Notes under the pieces: model-generated
Databases searched by the model: none
The model's input: the letters and a program-made list of their open reading frames with translations, nothing else
What the model was told of the DNA's origin: nothing
Assembly: GCA_033220425.1 (NCBI GenBank)
Contig: CM065647.1
Location: 4,898,001-4,962,000 of the forward strand
DNA length: 64,000 nucleotides
Reading direction: 5' to 3'
Origin: Lepraria neglecta
Lineage: Eukaryota; Ascomycota; Lecanoromycetes; Lecanorales; Stereocaulaceae
In this document: in pieces, positions 1 to 12,379 of the stretch
Position numbering within the stretch: the stretch's first letter is position 1
How the letters are laid out: each line of letters opens with the position of its first letter
Translations under genes and position numbers: made by a program

Positions 1-609
1 ATGCAGCGGCCACTGAAGTAGTTCCATGGCTTTGGCGAACCACATTCAGCAGCACTGACTATAATTCCCGTAGCAGTCCAAATGAGCGTGACGCTTCCCA
101 CGCCGAAAATCATGAGCCTGTCCCGTCGGACTGGCGTGATATTTCTGACAAATAGGAGGACTGAGAGCTCAGAAAGGCACATGCTACTTATGTACAAGAT
201 GTTGGCAGCGTATGTAGCCTTTGGCCGAGATGAGTATTAGTTGCCGCAGTTAAAATTGGCGGTCGAGCAGCTCACCTTTGAATAAGCGGAGGTTTGGGAA
301 GTACTTAATGCTGTGGCATGTTTGCCCAGTCCGTTTGAGGTTCGTACTGTGACGGCAACTGATTGAGCAATACTGAGAAGCTAAATGGACAAGCGTCAGA
401 TCAGCGTAAAATATCGCTCGTCCGAGAGCTATGATTGAGGTCACCAATGAAGAGATGCTCGAATAATCATCCGGGCTTATCCTGCGAGTGAAGATGATTT
501 TTGTAGCCCCTCGGGCTACCATGCTCAAGACTGAGATGATGCACAAAAACCAAGTGACAATCAACACCAGTGGAGAGAGATTGCTACTTGTGATGAATGT
601 TTGAGCCAT
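1..609 (-). CDS. Fungal rhodopsin-domain (Pth11-like) membrane protein, C-terminal part outside the window
   Basis: Three minus-strand exons read continuously from an ATG at 609: 609-445, 380-276 and 218-1, joined by GT-AG introns of 64 bp (381-444) and 57 bp (219-275). About 162 residues are visible. The first membrane helix (LVLIVTWFLCIISVLSMVAR) is followed by TKIIFTRRISPDDY, which matches the helix-1/loop pattern of the fungal integral membrane rhodopsin-domain family, where a basic stretch precedes a DDY motif. Later come a KATYAANILY stretch, a helix, and FVRNITPVRRDR, again typical of the family. These seven-helix proteins sit in the plasma membrane and are thought to act as receptors; ligands are mostly unknown. 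The family call comes from remembered motifs, not a search. The gene looks intact as far as it is visible and runs off the left edge. It is divergent from the permease at 1888. Confidence 0.82.
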
Positions 610-639
610 GGAGCAATGATAGTCAATGTTCAAAGATGA

Positions 640-678
640 GACTGACTGACTGACTGACTGACTGACTGACTGACTGAC
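640..678. repeat. (GACT)n microsatellite
   Basis: Almost ten perfect copies of the tetranucleotide GACT lie 31 bp upstream of the ATG of the minus-strand rhodopsin-domain gene, so within its probable 5' leader or core promoter. A tract of this kind is expected to vary in length between strains. Confidence 0.95.
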
Positions 679-1887
679 AGACAAGCTAATGATGGAACGG
701 CGAAAAAGACACAGGTAGCACGCGTCCTTGTTATTGAGCAAGGCGTGAGACGGACGCTGAGGCTGAGTAATACCCGGCGAGATATGCCCTGCAACATAAC
801 TCTGCAGCAAGTGTCAAAGGCGATCAATCGACTTCTCGCGGCCCAATGGGGTGGTGATTTCTACTTCCTCTTGAGCACAGCAGTGAAAGTCAACTGCAGT
901 CAGATGCTACCCTAGCAGCGGCAAAGACGAATTCCACCCTACCATGTGGCAGATTTGTACGGAACAGCTATCTGGTTCTTTGTGAGACAGAAAAAATACA
1001 CTTTCAGAATATCAAAAATAAAGCATTGGTTACCAGTACCGTTCCCATGCACCTGCTTTTAGGGGCTGAAGGGATCGTCGTGAGATCATAGTGGGGGCTT
1101 CGGGGCGGAATGAGTAGCTCCCGTCTTACCCGCGTGGACGTCCCCGTGGCCTTTTAAATTGGCTACTGGCTACCACCTGCTTTTACCCAACCATATTCAT
1201 ACTATCAACACCTGGTGACAAGTCTCCCGGGACTTAGGTCCGCGACGTAGGATATTCATTCCGTAGGATTCCCTCCGTGATATGACATCTCCGTTCTGGT
1301 CCTTGCACCGATTGGCTCAAGCCGGATTATGCGGATCTATCAGCTAAGGTTTCTTGCCGCTGTGTCGCTTGTTTGGAGTCGGAATTTGCACGGCAGTGAG
1401 GCTGAGAAGAGCACTTTCGTCTCCATACAATAGGTCATTGGCGCGGAAATAGTCCTTGTAACTAGATGCCGTTGAACCAGACATTCGGTACCATCTCCAG
1501 CGTTGATCATGGACGAGCGAACCCATATTGAGTAAATCGCGCGTTGATCCTTTCATTTCAAGACACGGTCGTGGAACGAACACGCCGTCATTGAGATTCC
1601 CATCATTGAGCAAATGCAAACCATCATTGACTGCTAACTGCACACGAGGGCGTAGCTCAAGACAGCCAGCTATGACGCATGCTTACTACCCTTGTTGTCT
1701 TTCTTCTCCTTCCCCGGTTACTTCCAGCGCTTTCCTTCACTTTGATTGCTCTTCATGCACCTCTTGAAGGATTTATCTTCTACGATCGAGATTCATGAAA
1801 TTTCCCTTCTCGACCTTGTCACATCATAGTCCGCGTCGGTGTTCACTTGTTGCTGCCTAAACACTTGCCTGCGGCCATCTAGCTGAG
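679..1887. other. Spacer between divergent genes; no gene seen
   Basis: About 1.2 kb separates the starts of the rhodopsin-domain gene (609, minus) and the permease (1888, plus). Open stretches here, for example 1344-1643 on the minus strand, have no recognisable protein character. The segment presumably holds both promoters. I see no convincing operator or RNA gene. Confidence 0.6.
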
Positions 1888-3922
1888 ATGGAACTACAAG
1901 GGTCTCGTGAAGCTAAGGCCTACGAGCTCGAAAGCTTCGGTTTTAGGAAGACCTTCTCTAAGGACCGTCCATCAGTGGATGGAATCAAGCATGATGAGGA
2001 GCAGCCAGATGTGCTTGCACGGTTGGGCAAATTGCCAGTCTTAAAGGTTTCGTCCCTGTTCCGGCTTAAGAAGGTAACCGTGTGGAGCTGAACGTTCATA
2101 GCGCAACTTCGGATTCATGTCAATCCTGGGCTTTACTTGTACCATTCTGATAACCTGGGAAGCTGTATTCATGTAAGTGGGAGCTAGCCATGCTAAAGCG
2201 GTGCTAATAGAGGTGATAATTAGCATCTTTGACGTCTCTATTCTAAAGTAAGTCTCTAGACAACCACGGTTTTCATCAATCCTAGCTGATCGTTGGCGGT
2301 AGCGGAGGACCTGCGGGCTTCGTATACGGGTTTCTCTTTGTCTGGGCAGGAACGTTAGCAACCTATGCCTCACTGGGTGAGCTTGCTTCGATGTTGTACC
2401 CACCAAAGAACCTTCCATGATCTCAGCTTATTCTGATGGCAGGGCCCCGACCGCAGGCGGGCAATATCACTGGGTTTCAATGCTTGCTCCATCGAGTTCG
2501 CAGAAATTTCTTAGTTATATAACCGGTAGATCTCCCAGAAATTGGATATTCACAGATTTCACCTGACATTTCATACAGGCTGGCTCACCGTTATCGGCTG
2601 GCAGGCAGCATTTGCAACGGCCAATTTTGTTTCAGCAGCAATCATCCAAGGCTTGATTGTCCTGACCCACCCCAACTACAGTCCCAAGCCCTACCAGCAA
2701 ATGCTTCTATTCTGGGCGGTAATGGCTTTCGCCGTATTCATCAACGTGCTCGCCAGCACTGTGTTACCCAAGTTCGAGGGTTTTATATTGGTCCTCCATA
2801 TTGTGGGATACTTCGCAATCCTGCTACCGTTATTGATCCTTGGAGAACATCAAGACTCTCACCAAGTCTTTGGCCTCTGGATGAATGAGGGCCACCTGCC
2901 TACGCAAGGGGTGTCGTTCATGGTCGGCCTTCTGGGACCCGTCTTCATGTTTTTGGGCGCCGATGGAGCAGTACATGTAGGTTACTTACTGCGTGCCCAT
3001 ACAATATCAGCTAAATCCTGTCTTCAGATGTCCGAAGAAATCCAGAATGCTCCGACTGTCGTCCCATGGTCCATTCTATTCAGTATAATCATCAATGGCG
3101 CCTTGGCCTTCTCAATGATCATTGTAACTCTCTTCGTTACCGTTGACCTAGAGACAGCATTGAAATCCCCGACTGGCTACGCCTTCATGGAAATATTTGT
3201 CAATGCGACTGGTTCACTTGCTGGAGCAACGGTAATGGCATGTATCATTACAGTCATGCAGCTGTTTGCCAACGTTGGATTACTAGCATCATGCTCCCGG
3301 ATGTCTTGGTCGTTTGCACGCGATCGAGGTTTGCCAGGTTATAGAATCCTGGCGAAGGTAAAATAACCCAAGAACTAGACGTAACCCCAGTTTTTTGGAG
3401 ACAAGAGTCGACCTAACAACTTCCCATCAACAGGTGAATCCACGGACCTCGATCCCTGTCGCAACAATCATCATCACCACCCTAATATCCACCCTCCTCT
3501 CACTAATCATCCTAGGTTCATCCACAGCTTTCAACAACATCGTATCCATCTCCGTCGCCGGACTATCCGCATCCTACGTCCTAGCTATCAGCCTCTTACT
3601 CTGGCGCCGCACCACCGGCGGAATTCGGCATTCCTACCTCTCAGCATCCCAGCTCACGAACACTCCTGGCTTTGAGCTTAGCTGGGGCCCTTGGTACATG
3701 CCAGGCATCTTAGGACCTGCGGTCAACTTGTTCGCTATCTTCTACGTCATTGTTATTCTCTTCTTCAGCTTCTGGCCGCCTGAGATGCCAGTTGATGCTG
3801 GGAACGTGAACTACTCGATTCTGGTAACGGGCGCTGTTTTAATTTTTAGCGTGGCTTGGTATTTCGCGTGGGGGAGGAGAGATTATAAAGGGCCGGTAAT
3901 TGATGCTTCGAGTGTGCATTGA
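1888..3922 (+). CDS. Amino-acid/choline-type permease (APC superfamily, fungal GABA/choline permease group)
   Basis: Seven exons give an uninterrupted 539-aa protein: 1888-2046, 2102-2172, 2303-2392, 2443-2525, 2579-2976, 3028-3357 and 3434-3922 (sum 1,620 nt). The hydrophilic N-terminus (about 50 residues) is followed by RNFGFMSILGFTCTILITWE, the first membrane helix of this family. GGPAGFVYGFLFVWAGTLAT and the APTAGGQYHWVSMLAP motif then follow. FARDRGLPG near residue 370 is the usual cytosolic loop before the last helices. About twelve membrane helices and a length of 539 aa fit Uga4/Hnm1-like transporters, which import amino acids, GABA or choline across the plasma membrane; the substrate cannot be told from sequence. 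The exon 2-3 junction is the least certain, because it drops a few residues often present after TWE and an alternative acceptor exists at 2284. No disabling change was seen. Confidence 0.9.
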
Positions 3923-4056
3923 TTTATACATAGATATGAAGAGTCAAAATTAACGACGCCGTACAGTATTTATGAAAAAACAATTTTATCTTCGTGTAAA
4001 GTGCAATGTATATTCGAAATACTTCAATGTTGCTAGTATTCATGAAACTTCAATCT

Positions 4057-5229
4057 CTAGCAATGTTGAAAATCCCTACAATCAGTCCCCCCTTCCCTCA
4101 CCGACCCCACCTTCTCAAAAACAACGGCCGTATACCAAATCCTCTTCCCCTTCACACTCAACCTATGCACATACTTATTCTGCAACACAACCCTCAAATC
4201 AGTCCACTCATCGTCCCACGCCGACCCCAGCCCCATCGCCGCTTTTTTCAATTTGTTCACGAATTTTCCCCATGGCTTTGCCTGTTTTGTCAACCAGCCG
4301 CCGATTTAGAATGTTTTGCTCTTCTATCATTACGACAATGTGGGACTCGTCAAAAGGCACTCAACAGCTGCATCGAAGACGTCGAGGGAAACGTCGCGAG
4401 GTCCAGGACATAGTGCTTGAGAGATAATCACTATGTGGAAACGGTTGGCATTGAACCCTTTCACAATCGGTGATGTGGCATCAGCGAGGTCGAGCACGAA
4501 GAGGTCGTTGTAGATTTGCGTTCCGCCAGATCTATTCAAATGGTGTCTCTTAACAGCCGCAAGAGCTTGCATGGAAGTATCCGTGCCGGTGATATGCATT
4601 CGATCATCCCCCGCTGTCGAGTGTTTCCGCGACTGGCGCCCGACCATTCCACTTCCTGCTTCAATGTTCAAGATGAATATTGGTCCTGGGGGGAGGGGAA
4701 GGTACTGAAGGGAATGTGGTCGCTGATGAGGTTGACGGGTGTTTGGGGGGTTTTGCATCTGAAGGTTGTGTGGAATATGTATCTGTGAGGCTAATTAGTC
4801 TAGTGCTGAAGGGGGATTGAGATGTGCTGCTTACTCTTAAAGGTGAGGATGGGGATAGATGGTGTCTAGCTCGTGAAGAACTAGCAGGGAGGTGTGCATT
4901 CCTTGCTTGAACTCCACTCCGATATATTCATCTGTAGGATCAGTAACTGGCCAGTTTCCGTGGAAGAAGAGGACGTAGCGATCAGCTGGCGTAATGATCA
5001 AATATCTTTTTCCTCTGATTACGCGCCTTTCAATTTCGCTGATGTCTGTAGCGTCATCTTTGTCCTCTGTTTCCTCTTTCGTATCTTGTGTAGATTCCCA
5101 GTCCATCTTTGCTTGTATGCTTGTGATTTCGGCGGCTTCGCTCGTTTCTCTCTGGTTCTCTGTTTCAGCCATGTAATACCACCTGCTTGCACTCTCCAGT
5201 AGTAGGGGGTTGGAGAGTGTCAAAGCCAT
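4057..5229 (-). other. Doubtful minus-strand coding region, possibly a decayed gene
   Basis: Three adjacent minus-strand open stretches (5229-4837 from an ATG, then 4758-4330 and 4293-4057) have plausible protein texture. They include an acidic segment, a RYLIITPADRYVLFFHGNWP stretch and NANRFHIVIISQAL. I could not join them with ordinary introns: no good donor lies near 4837, and the frame changes again around 4330. A further hydrophobic open stretch lies at 5564-5271 but lacks an ATG. The set could be a decayed gene or several chance frames. No family was recognised. Confidence 0.3.
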
Positions 5230-5564
5230 AGAATCTTGGTTCCTGTTCGAGATATTCTAATCTGGTGCCTTTAAATGGGTACAACCGTAAAAGCGTTGAT
5301 TCGTTTGCTTGTGTCTTTTTTGTTGCAACCTCTCGGCGACGGAAGGAGAAGAAAGCTCTCTTGACCTTTGTAGGATATTGCTACCGTTCTGGTCCCATGT
5401 GTGACCAGAGAAGTGGTCTCATGATGCCAACCCGGGGTATCAGTAGCTTCGAGTGACACTGAAGTGTTTCGGATCTGGTTCGTTAGCGAGGCCGATATGT
5501 CGTACGACAGCAAAAGCGCCGTCGTTGCAAAGCAGATGAGAGCAATCGCGTTGAATTTACACAC

Positions 5565-8032
5565 GAAAATTTGGAAGAAACAAAGTTCACGTTCAAATCT
5601 CGGTATAAGGGGTTTTCAAATTCGATCTATATATTCTGGTAGTCATAGTCCGCTTGAAGACGACTCGATCACTGTTCTTGAGCTTCTAATTTGCTCCACT
5701 CCTCGTGGAAGCAAAGCTCAAAATGGAGGGCATTCAGCTCATCAACACGGTGGGCTGCCTTATTCATTTGGAAATAGAGGGCCGGATACGCGTGTCTTCT
5801 CCAGGTTTTCTAAAGTGGGTTTTGGCTTATTTGGACGTGTGTGTGTTTCCAGTATTATAGACCGGCCATGAGCCAGACCGTGACGGTGATTAGGGTTTGT
5901 TCATATCTGTTGGGTGGAAAAATGGCACGGCACAACTCCCAATCAAAGCATCAGTGCGTCAACGTAGATTGTATCACGTGCGAATTTTTTGATTGCAGCT
6001 TCGAACAGCCAGCGTTGCCCACCGAAATGCGAGGATCGGCTTAGAAAATGCGTGGTCGGGCTGGGAAGGTCAGGGTATTTGCCAGACATTCGAGGCTTGC
6101 ATTGGGACGTAGGGGTAAATTGTTCTCTGGTCAGAGTTATTGTCAATGCGACCGGATGTGAGTGGGAGGTCGCCGATACAATACTTCTGATCAATCTCGT
6201 CTACTAGATCTCATGGTCTCAACATTGCCTCCTGGTCCCAATATTTAAAACAGTATGCTCTCAAATGGTCATTTACGCAGCGGTCGGTACGTCGTTCCCC
6301 CAAGAACAGCATTCCTGATGCGCCATCGGCGGAGGAACTTAAGAAAATCTCTGACAGCTTGAAGCTGCGTTTGCGTATGGCGGACGCGGATGCCTTGCTC
6401 TGTGACTTGTCTATAAAAAGGGTCTGAAGTCATTCCCAAGTAGATTTGGCTTACGGGCCCTAGTAGAGTTCGGTCAGATTTCTTCCAGACACGCGAAGAC
6501 CGAGCAGCTTGGGCCGCTTCGGAGACTTGGACTGGTTGGCGGTGCAGGTGGAAGTCCATGATTGATGTGGTTAGATGGGGATATTGCTGTAGCCTGGCTG
6601 GGATAGGATGGGATAGGCCCTCAAAGAAGTGGTTCAGCAGTAGTAAGAGGCTCAAGAAGGAATGGTACGATCGGTTTAGTAGCGTGTAGTCCGGCGATCA
6701 ATACTCAATCGTGATAGTGCCGAGCCAGGCAACACAATGCCTTTGAACCTTAATCGAAGATCACAATATCTGTCGCTATGGTGCAAGCGTTGCAAGATAT
6801 CAATGAGATCTATGAATGTGAACAGCCTGAGGAGCCAGAATCTATGGAATGAGGCTCCTAATATACATGGTGGAGTGTCAAACAGTAGAAGACGCTAGAA
6901 TGTTGACAAAGAAATGGTGATAAAGGAAAATGGCAAATAGCATACAACAACTAGCTCCACTCGCTCCCCTCACACGCCTAGTCACCTACCACATGCATCC
7001 AGCAAGTTCCTCTATTCCAGTAGAATCCACCTCCTTCTATCTTAAAAACCTTCCTCGCTCCTTGAGTTTAACAAAGAGACACAGCTTAGTGCAGTCGATG
7101 TCTATATTTATACCTTAGTGGCCAGCCTTGCTTGAGCAAGGGATCCGACACTAGCCTACCTCGCCTAACGCACCCACACAAATCACCCCTTCCACATCAG
7201 AAATCCTTCCAGTCAAGCCTCGCCATCAGAGATACCATCAACATCACTTAGGCCCTCACGTTCGAAGAGCACATAAACAGATCATTATGTATGACTTGCC
7301 CAACCCGCGGCAACGATGTGCTCGGTATCGCTGTGAGGCAAATCTATTAGGTGAGTCCACACCACGTTACGCTACTCGGACTTCTTGATGTTCTGCTGCG
7401 TCAAGAGACCAGCCTCGCAAACAGCAATACTGACTGGCCACAGCCCAGAGGCTGGGCACCAAAATGACACGATTCGTCCGCGACGCTCTTCTCAACGGCG
7501 AGGCTTCGAATCGACTGTCGTCCTTTTGTTGATGATGGGAGCGTGTATGGAAGCAATGCCTCTGTCCGCGGCTTGCTTAGGTACGTTTTCATCGCTTTAT
7601 AGAAAATTCCAACTTACCGATTCAGTCGCTTTTCAGGTCGTGGTTCCTTTCGGTCGAGCTCTACATAACGTGCGGTATTGATTTAGATGCCTCGGAAGCG
7701 TGGCGCAGTTAGGACGCCGCGTGACTCGCTCATCACCTAGGCCTTCTTCGACAGTCCAGTTCCTAATGGCCTTGGCAGGTGCACAAAATGCTCTCGCACC
7801 TGCATCCAGACTAGACAGTCTGGTAAGAACACGATCACCAGTTTCCTGATATCTGGGACTAATGGAATCAAAAGGGACCACGCCAATCGGGCCTGATCCA
7901 CATACATTCGTCAGTGGAGCCGTCAGCATCTATACTCATAGATCTTACCCGAACGATATATTGTCTGCCCCTTCCTATCAATCAAATCCGGAGATAAATA
8001 AAGGGAATGAGCATGAGAACGTGAAGCCCAAG
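5565..8032. other. Long interval without a supportable gene
   Basis: Nothing here can be supported as a gene. The longest open stretch (6655-6269, minus, 128 codons) starts with TTG and shows no family features. Short frames at 7385-7929 overlap each other on both strands. The interval may contain old sequence decayed beyond recognition. Confidence 0.5.
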
Positions 8033-8175
8033 TGTTGCAATCCGTTGCTTGATTGCTTTCTATGCGATTCCAGAAGCCTGTTGCTAGCCGTTCTTTGTCT
8101 GTTTTGGCCATATATGGGACCCTGGGGGCCCTCATTAGCTAGATATCCTTCCCAGCCTATTGCCACATTGCAACA
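8033..8175. mobile_element. Solo LTR (143 bp, Copia-type ends) with target-site duplication
   Basis: The element begins TGTTGCAATC and ends GATTGCAACA-type (here ACATTGCAACA), the TGTTG...CAACA ends common in Ty1/Copia-type LTRs. It is flanked on both sides by the perfect 5-bp repeat CCAAG (8028-8032 and 8176-8180), so it inserted here as a full element and was reduced to one LTR. A second copy of the same length lies at 30968-31110. No internal region is present. Orientation is uncertain. Confidence 0.85.
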
Positions 8176-9646
8176 CCAAGGGGTATCGGTCCCGGTCTGT
8201 CAGCGACGTCGATAAAGTGGACGATGAGATAGCATATAGCGATCACGCTTCAGTGTTCACCACGAGGAAGAGCACTCGTGCTTGGAATAATTGAACTCCT
8301 GGCGAACATGGATTTCGGCGAAGATGAGCAGGCCGAGAAGCTCAAAGAGCTCATCCCGAAAGAGCTTTCACTTACTGGTGAAACCCTAGAACAGACCATA
8401 CTCGACATCCTATGGCGCTTTCGAGAGCCTGAGTCACAATCTCTGTCGTCACCTCTAGTTCGCCCATACAACATCACTCGTCGCCTATTCTGAATTTCCT
8501 GTTGGGTTCAAATCCATGAGTAGCAGAGAGTGGATGCTTCAACCATCTTTAGCATATTGAGGACGACTTTTATTGATTCTCTATGGGAGATGCTGGCTAT
8601 TTATGCGTACTAGGCAGTAGGGCTGAGTAGGGCTGAGAGGTGATTTATGCTAACGCTCCCCTTCAACGATTAGGCCTACAAAAGCCTCCCGTTTAGGCCC
8701 CTGAGCCTCTTTGCTCGCCATTAAAGCTGCCGTTAAGCTCCCCTTGAATCTTCTGTTCTGTATGTCCTGCTTTGAAGCCTCCTTAAACCCGTAAACCTCT
8801 GCTTGATTCGCTCGTTCTGGCGTAGAGGGAAATCGGGAAGAGTACCCTGGACGTAGACTGTGCCTGCCGGTGCAGGGCTTCTTACTGCATTCGGCCGTTT
8901 TGCGTACTAGGACTCGAAAGCGTAGCCTCCCCTATTCGCCGGCCTTGTAGTATCAACTCCGGTGTGCTTCCGCTGTTCTCCGGCCTATCTTGGTGTAAAT
9001 ACCCCATATAGGGCACCACCGGTACGCTTCTGTTGCTGTCCTCCCCTTGAATCCTAGCTCCCCAAAGCCTATCCACGCCGTACCTCGTTTCTGCCGGTAT
9101 GCTAACCGACTCGTTTATAGTTATTCGGCGAAGGTCGATGGTATGTAGCCCCGTATCCCGACCTATTTAGTCGGCGGTCGATAATAATCGTAGGGAGGAG
9201 GGAACATGCTGTAGAAACTGCGTGTTGAGTACCGTTAAGAGAACGCTGTCGAAGCGGCGTTGATGCCGTTGGAGGTAGCACGCGTTGACCGTTGACCCCC
9301 TGGCTGGGCCCATTCTGGGGCCTGTAATGACTGGCCTGTAGAAAGGCTCTTCTGGCTGCCGACTTGGGACCCCTGATTGAATTCTTTGGTGCTCCCTTTG
9401 GTGGTGCTCCCTCTTGGTGCTCCCCTTGGTGCTCCCTTCAATGCTCCCTTCGGCGCTCCCCTTCTGGCCGTCATCGAACTGATTGGTGGCCTATCACTGG
9501 CCTACCAAATGGTGTAAATACCTTCTTTGTATAAGGCACCACCGATGTACTTCCGTCTGCCCTCCCCTTAATCCTAGCCCTCTAGGCCCCAACAACTTCG
9601 CCCCAGTCTTGCCTGCCTTGTTTCCTATGCCAATATCCCAATTGTT

Positions 9647-9780
9647 TCTGGTCAGATTGTTGCCTCGTTTCTGTGGGTGATTCCCATCCGTCTCTGGTCA
9701 GATTGTTGCCTCGTTTCTGTGGGTGATTCCCATCCGTCTCTGGTCAGATCTCTGCCTCGTTTTCCGTTGGTGATTTGACT
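9647..9780. repeat. 46-bp tandem repeat, about three copies
   Basis: Units start at 9647, 9693 and 9739 with TCTGGTCAGATTGTTGCCTC. The first two are essentially identical and the third diverges towards its end. The array lies inside the Copia-like relic. Confidence 0.9.
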
Positions 9781-10006
9781 CGTTTCTAGCTTCCGGCGCT
9801 GTAAAGGCGGCGTGGTTGATAATGTTTATTATAGGAAGAAGAGTAACGACGAAAGCATCGATGCTATGGATTGAATTGAAATTTTCTTGGTCCAACCACA
9901 CAGCTAGACCCTAGTATCTGGGCCTGAGTACGATGTACGAATCGGATTCTGTACGAAGGAAGTCATCTTGCAGCGTAGTGATGCGCTGAACCCGGGCTTA
10001 TAACCC

Positions 10007-10032
10007 TTTTTTTTTTTTTTTTTTTTTTTTTT
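10007..10032. repeat. Poly(T) run of 26
   Basis: A 26-base T homopolymer (A on the minus strand) directly abuts the right-hand terminal repeat of the Copia-like relic. Confidence 0.95.
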
Positions 10033-11385
10033 GAGGACGACTTTGTTGATTCTCTATAGGAGATGCTGGCTATTTATGCGTACCAGGTAGTAGGGCTGAG
10101 TAGGGCTGAGAGGTGATTTATGCTAACGACCATGTTGGCCAATCATTCAAGGGATCGAGAGAGTACAAATCCGCAAAAGTAGTCATATTCTCTTAACACA
10201 ACGGAAGCGTTTCACTGGACTGGCAACTAGCAGAGCACATTAAGACTCTTAATCGCTGGCACAGCCAGGTCTTAAAGTGAGTCAGTCCTCGTCCCAAACA
10301 TGCTCAGCACATCAAGCTGGCTTTCAACTACAGTCGTAACCTCGGCACCTCCATCAGCATCGCTCACCAAGCTCACGAGGCCTGTCAGATTCTTTGCTCG
10401 CCAACAAGAACTCCGATCTTGTACTGACGAGTATCGGGGGCCTCCTACAGCTTGGACCAGTACTTTCACTCTGGTCAGGTATGGCCTTGGGCGGAGTCAT
10501 CCTGATCAGGAAGAACAGTCTCGAGAAGCTCCATCCCGAATTTTGCCATCGGACAGAAGCCTCGAACCACAGCATTGAAGCGTCATCAAACTCCCATAAA
10601 AGACTGTGCTTGCACCCTCCTCAAGCCAGTGCGTTTCGCCACCGGATCCAGTAAATAAACCATCATGGCGCTCCGCAGGTTAGTCACCCATGGCTCACGA
10701 GGGTCCAGAGTCAGCGATCATACGCTTGGAAGAAACTCATGTCCGAAGGTATCGAAAATGGGCTGTAAATGTCCTTCCTGGAACGAAATGAAAATTCTTC
10801 TGGAAACCTTGCGATGATTGCTAGAATATCATGCATGTTGGAAATATGATACTTCTTTGGTATCCCGGTCCCGGCCAGGGACAAGAAGGTGCGCGTATTC
10901 CCCAAGCATCTCAATATGAACATCCAGCTGTTTGATAGGGTGTTCAACCCTCGTCATCTTGAGCAGCTCCCAACGGACGTTTCGACTACATCGATGGGGA
11001 CTTGACCTGTTTATACGAGCCAGCTAATTCAGCAGACGAGGTCACTAATAGGCGCGGACAATACATCGAAGGCCCCTTGACCGAGTATCAGGAATTCAAG
11101 CACACGGATAAAGGGATAGATTTGTACCCCTTCTGATTGCGGAGGTATTTTCGGCGGTCGATGGATACTCGGGATCATGGTCAGAGGCGTATAAGAGCAA
11201 AGCCAAAACCAAAGCCATGGAGGCTGCCAAGACAAGCTCTAGACATGATCTAGTGCGAGCAAGCATGCTCAAGGTCGACAAACCTCAATAATAATTGTGC
11301 CGGGGCCAAACCAGGAAGCAAAAAAGCGCCAGGGAGAAGGCCTTCGAGATGCTGGTAGGTTGACCATGCGATTCATCAAGTTCAA

Positions 11386-12030
11386 ATGGTCTTTGATGCT
11401 GACCTGCTTTCTAAGGAATTGGTGAGGAGAGCTGAGCAGGAGGATGTTCGCTCTATCACAATCAAGAATGAGCGACTGAATGAAGGCAGCCAGCCCTCGC
11501 TCAAGTCTCCCAAACATCATGATCCAAGCTATCCAAGCCCTCAAAAAACCCACTTTCGAGGTCTGTTCGAGATGACAAAGGCAATCCATCAGTACGAATC
11601 TTTCGACCATCGCTACGAAGAGCTTTGCGAGGCTCTCAGAGTAGGTCCAGCCTCATGAACTGGTGACGAATGCGCTGACCAAATCTCGTAGGGATTGGTA
11701 AGAAGACCTGAACAGGAGAATGTTAGCGTGGGCTAGCTGCAAAGAACGAGTTTTACAAATCCCAATTGGACAAGCGAGATCTTACGCCATGGACCACTAG
11801 AATACCCGTGAAATCAACGGCATGCACTACGACGTTGATTTCGTCATAACCAAGCTAGAGCAGGATCACCTCTATCGCAAGAAGCGTGATGAGGCCTTGG
11901 TAGTGTTTATTGATGCTGCGGACTCGTGAATATTTCGAGCGAGAAAAAGGAAATCCGTCAGTACGAATCTTTTGAACATCGCTATCAAGAGCTTTGCACG
12001 GTTCTCAGGGTAAGTTAGGTCTCATCAATC
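11386..12030 (+). repeat. Diverged tandem duplication, first pair of units
   Basis: The segment 11575-11660, reading QYESFDHRYEELCEALR, recurs at 11950-12025 as QYESFEHRYQELCTVLR. The sequence just upstream (KELVRRAEQEDVR) recurs as LVRRPEQENVSV near 11700. The following bases, which look like a donor and intron start, are also shared. The repeat unit is about 0.3-0.4 kb and clearly diverged. Confidence 0.65.
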
Positions 12031-12379
12031 TGAAACGAACCTGCTGACTACTTCAGTTTTGGCCATTCGACAGCTCAACGAACAAGTCTCCAAACAACAG
12101 AAGACGATCAAGGTACAGAGTGACTAGATCGCAAACCCGAGTCTTGACAGCAAGGCTCGCACCCCACAACACGTCGGTCCTGTCGGCGGCGCCTTCAAAG
12201 AATTCGTGTGGGAGATGATCGCGAGAGCTAGAAAGTGTGCGGATCGAGTTGTAGGGAAGAGCGATTTTCGCTCATCTCATCATACATCTGCTAGCGTGGC
12301 ACCGGCCTACACCGGGGCTCACGACCTTAACTATGCCGCCCAGGTGGGTCATACTACCATGTAAGCACAGCTAATGACT

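Larger units (their letters stand above)
8500..10128 (-). mobile_element. Broken Copia-like LTR retrotransposon relic
   Basis: Related direct repeats border about 1.4 kb of sequence. The left repeat (8500-8655) begins TGTTGGGTTC on the plus strand and ends ATGCTAACG; the right one (10033-10128) shares its last roughly 95 bp, with about four or five differences by eye. Read on the minus strand the element would run from right to left. The interior is far too short for a complete element, with no recognisable polymerase or integrase, and contains Gly/Ala/Pro-rich low-complexity coding texture (9235-9474). It is a fossil, internally reduced and broken, of moderate age. No target-site duplication was found. 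Confidence 0.65.

Noticed and set aside
5271-5564. Hydrophobic minus-strand frame resembling a signal peptide
   Set aside because: It has no ATG at its start and no joinable downstream exon.
6269-6655. 128-codon minus-strand frame
   Set aside because: It starts with TTG, has no recognisable family and no support from neighbouring exons.
9235-9474. Gly/Ala/Pro-rich minus-strand frame as a host gene
   Set aside because: It lies inside the Copia-like relic and its repetitiveness comes from short tandem units.
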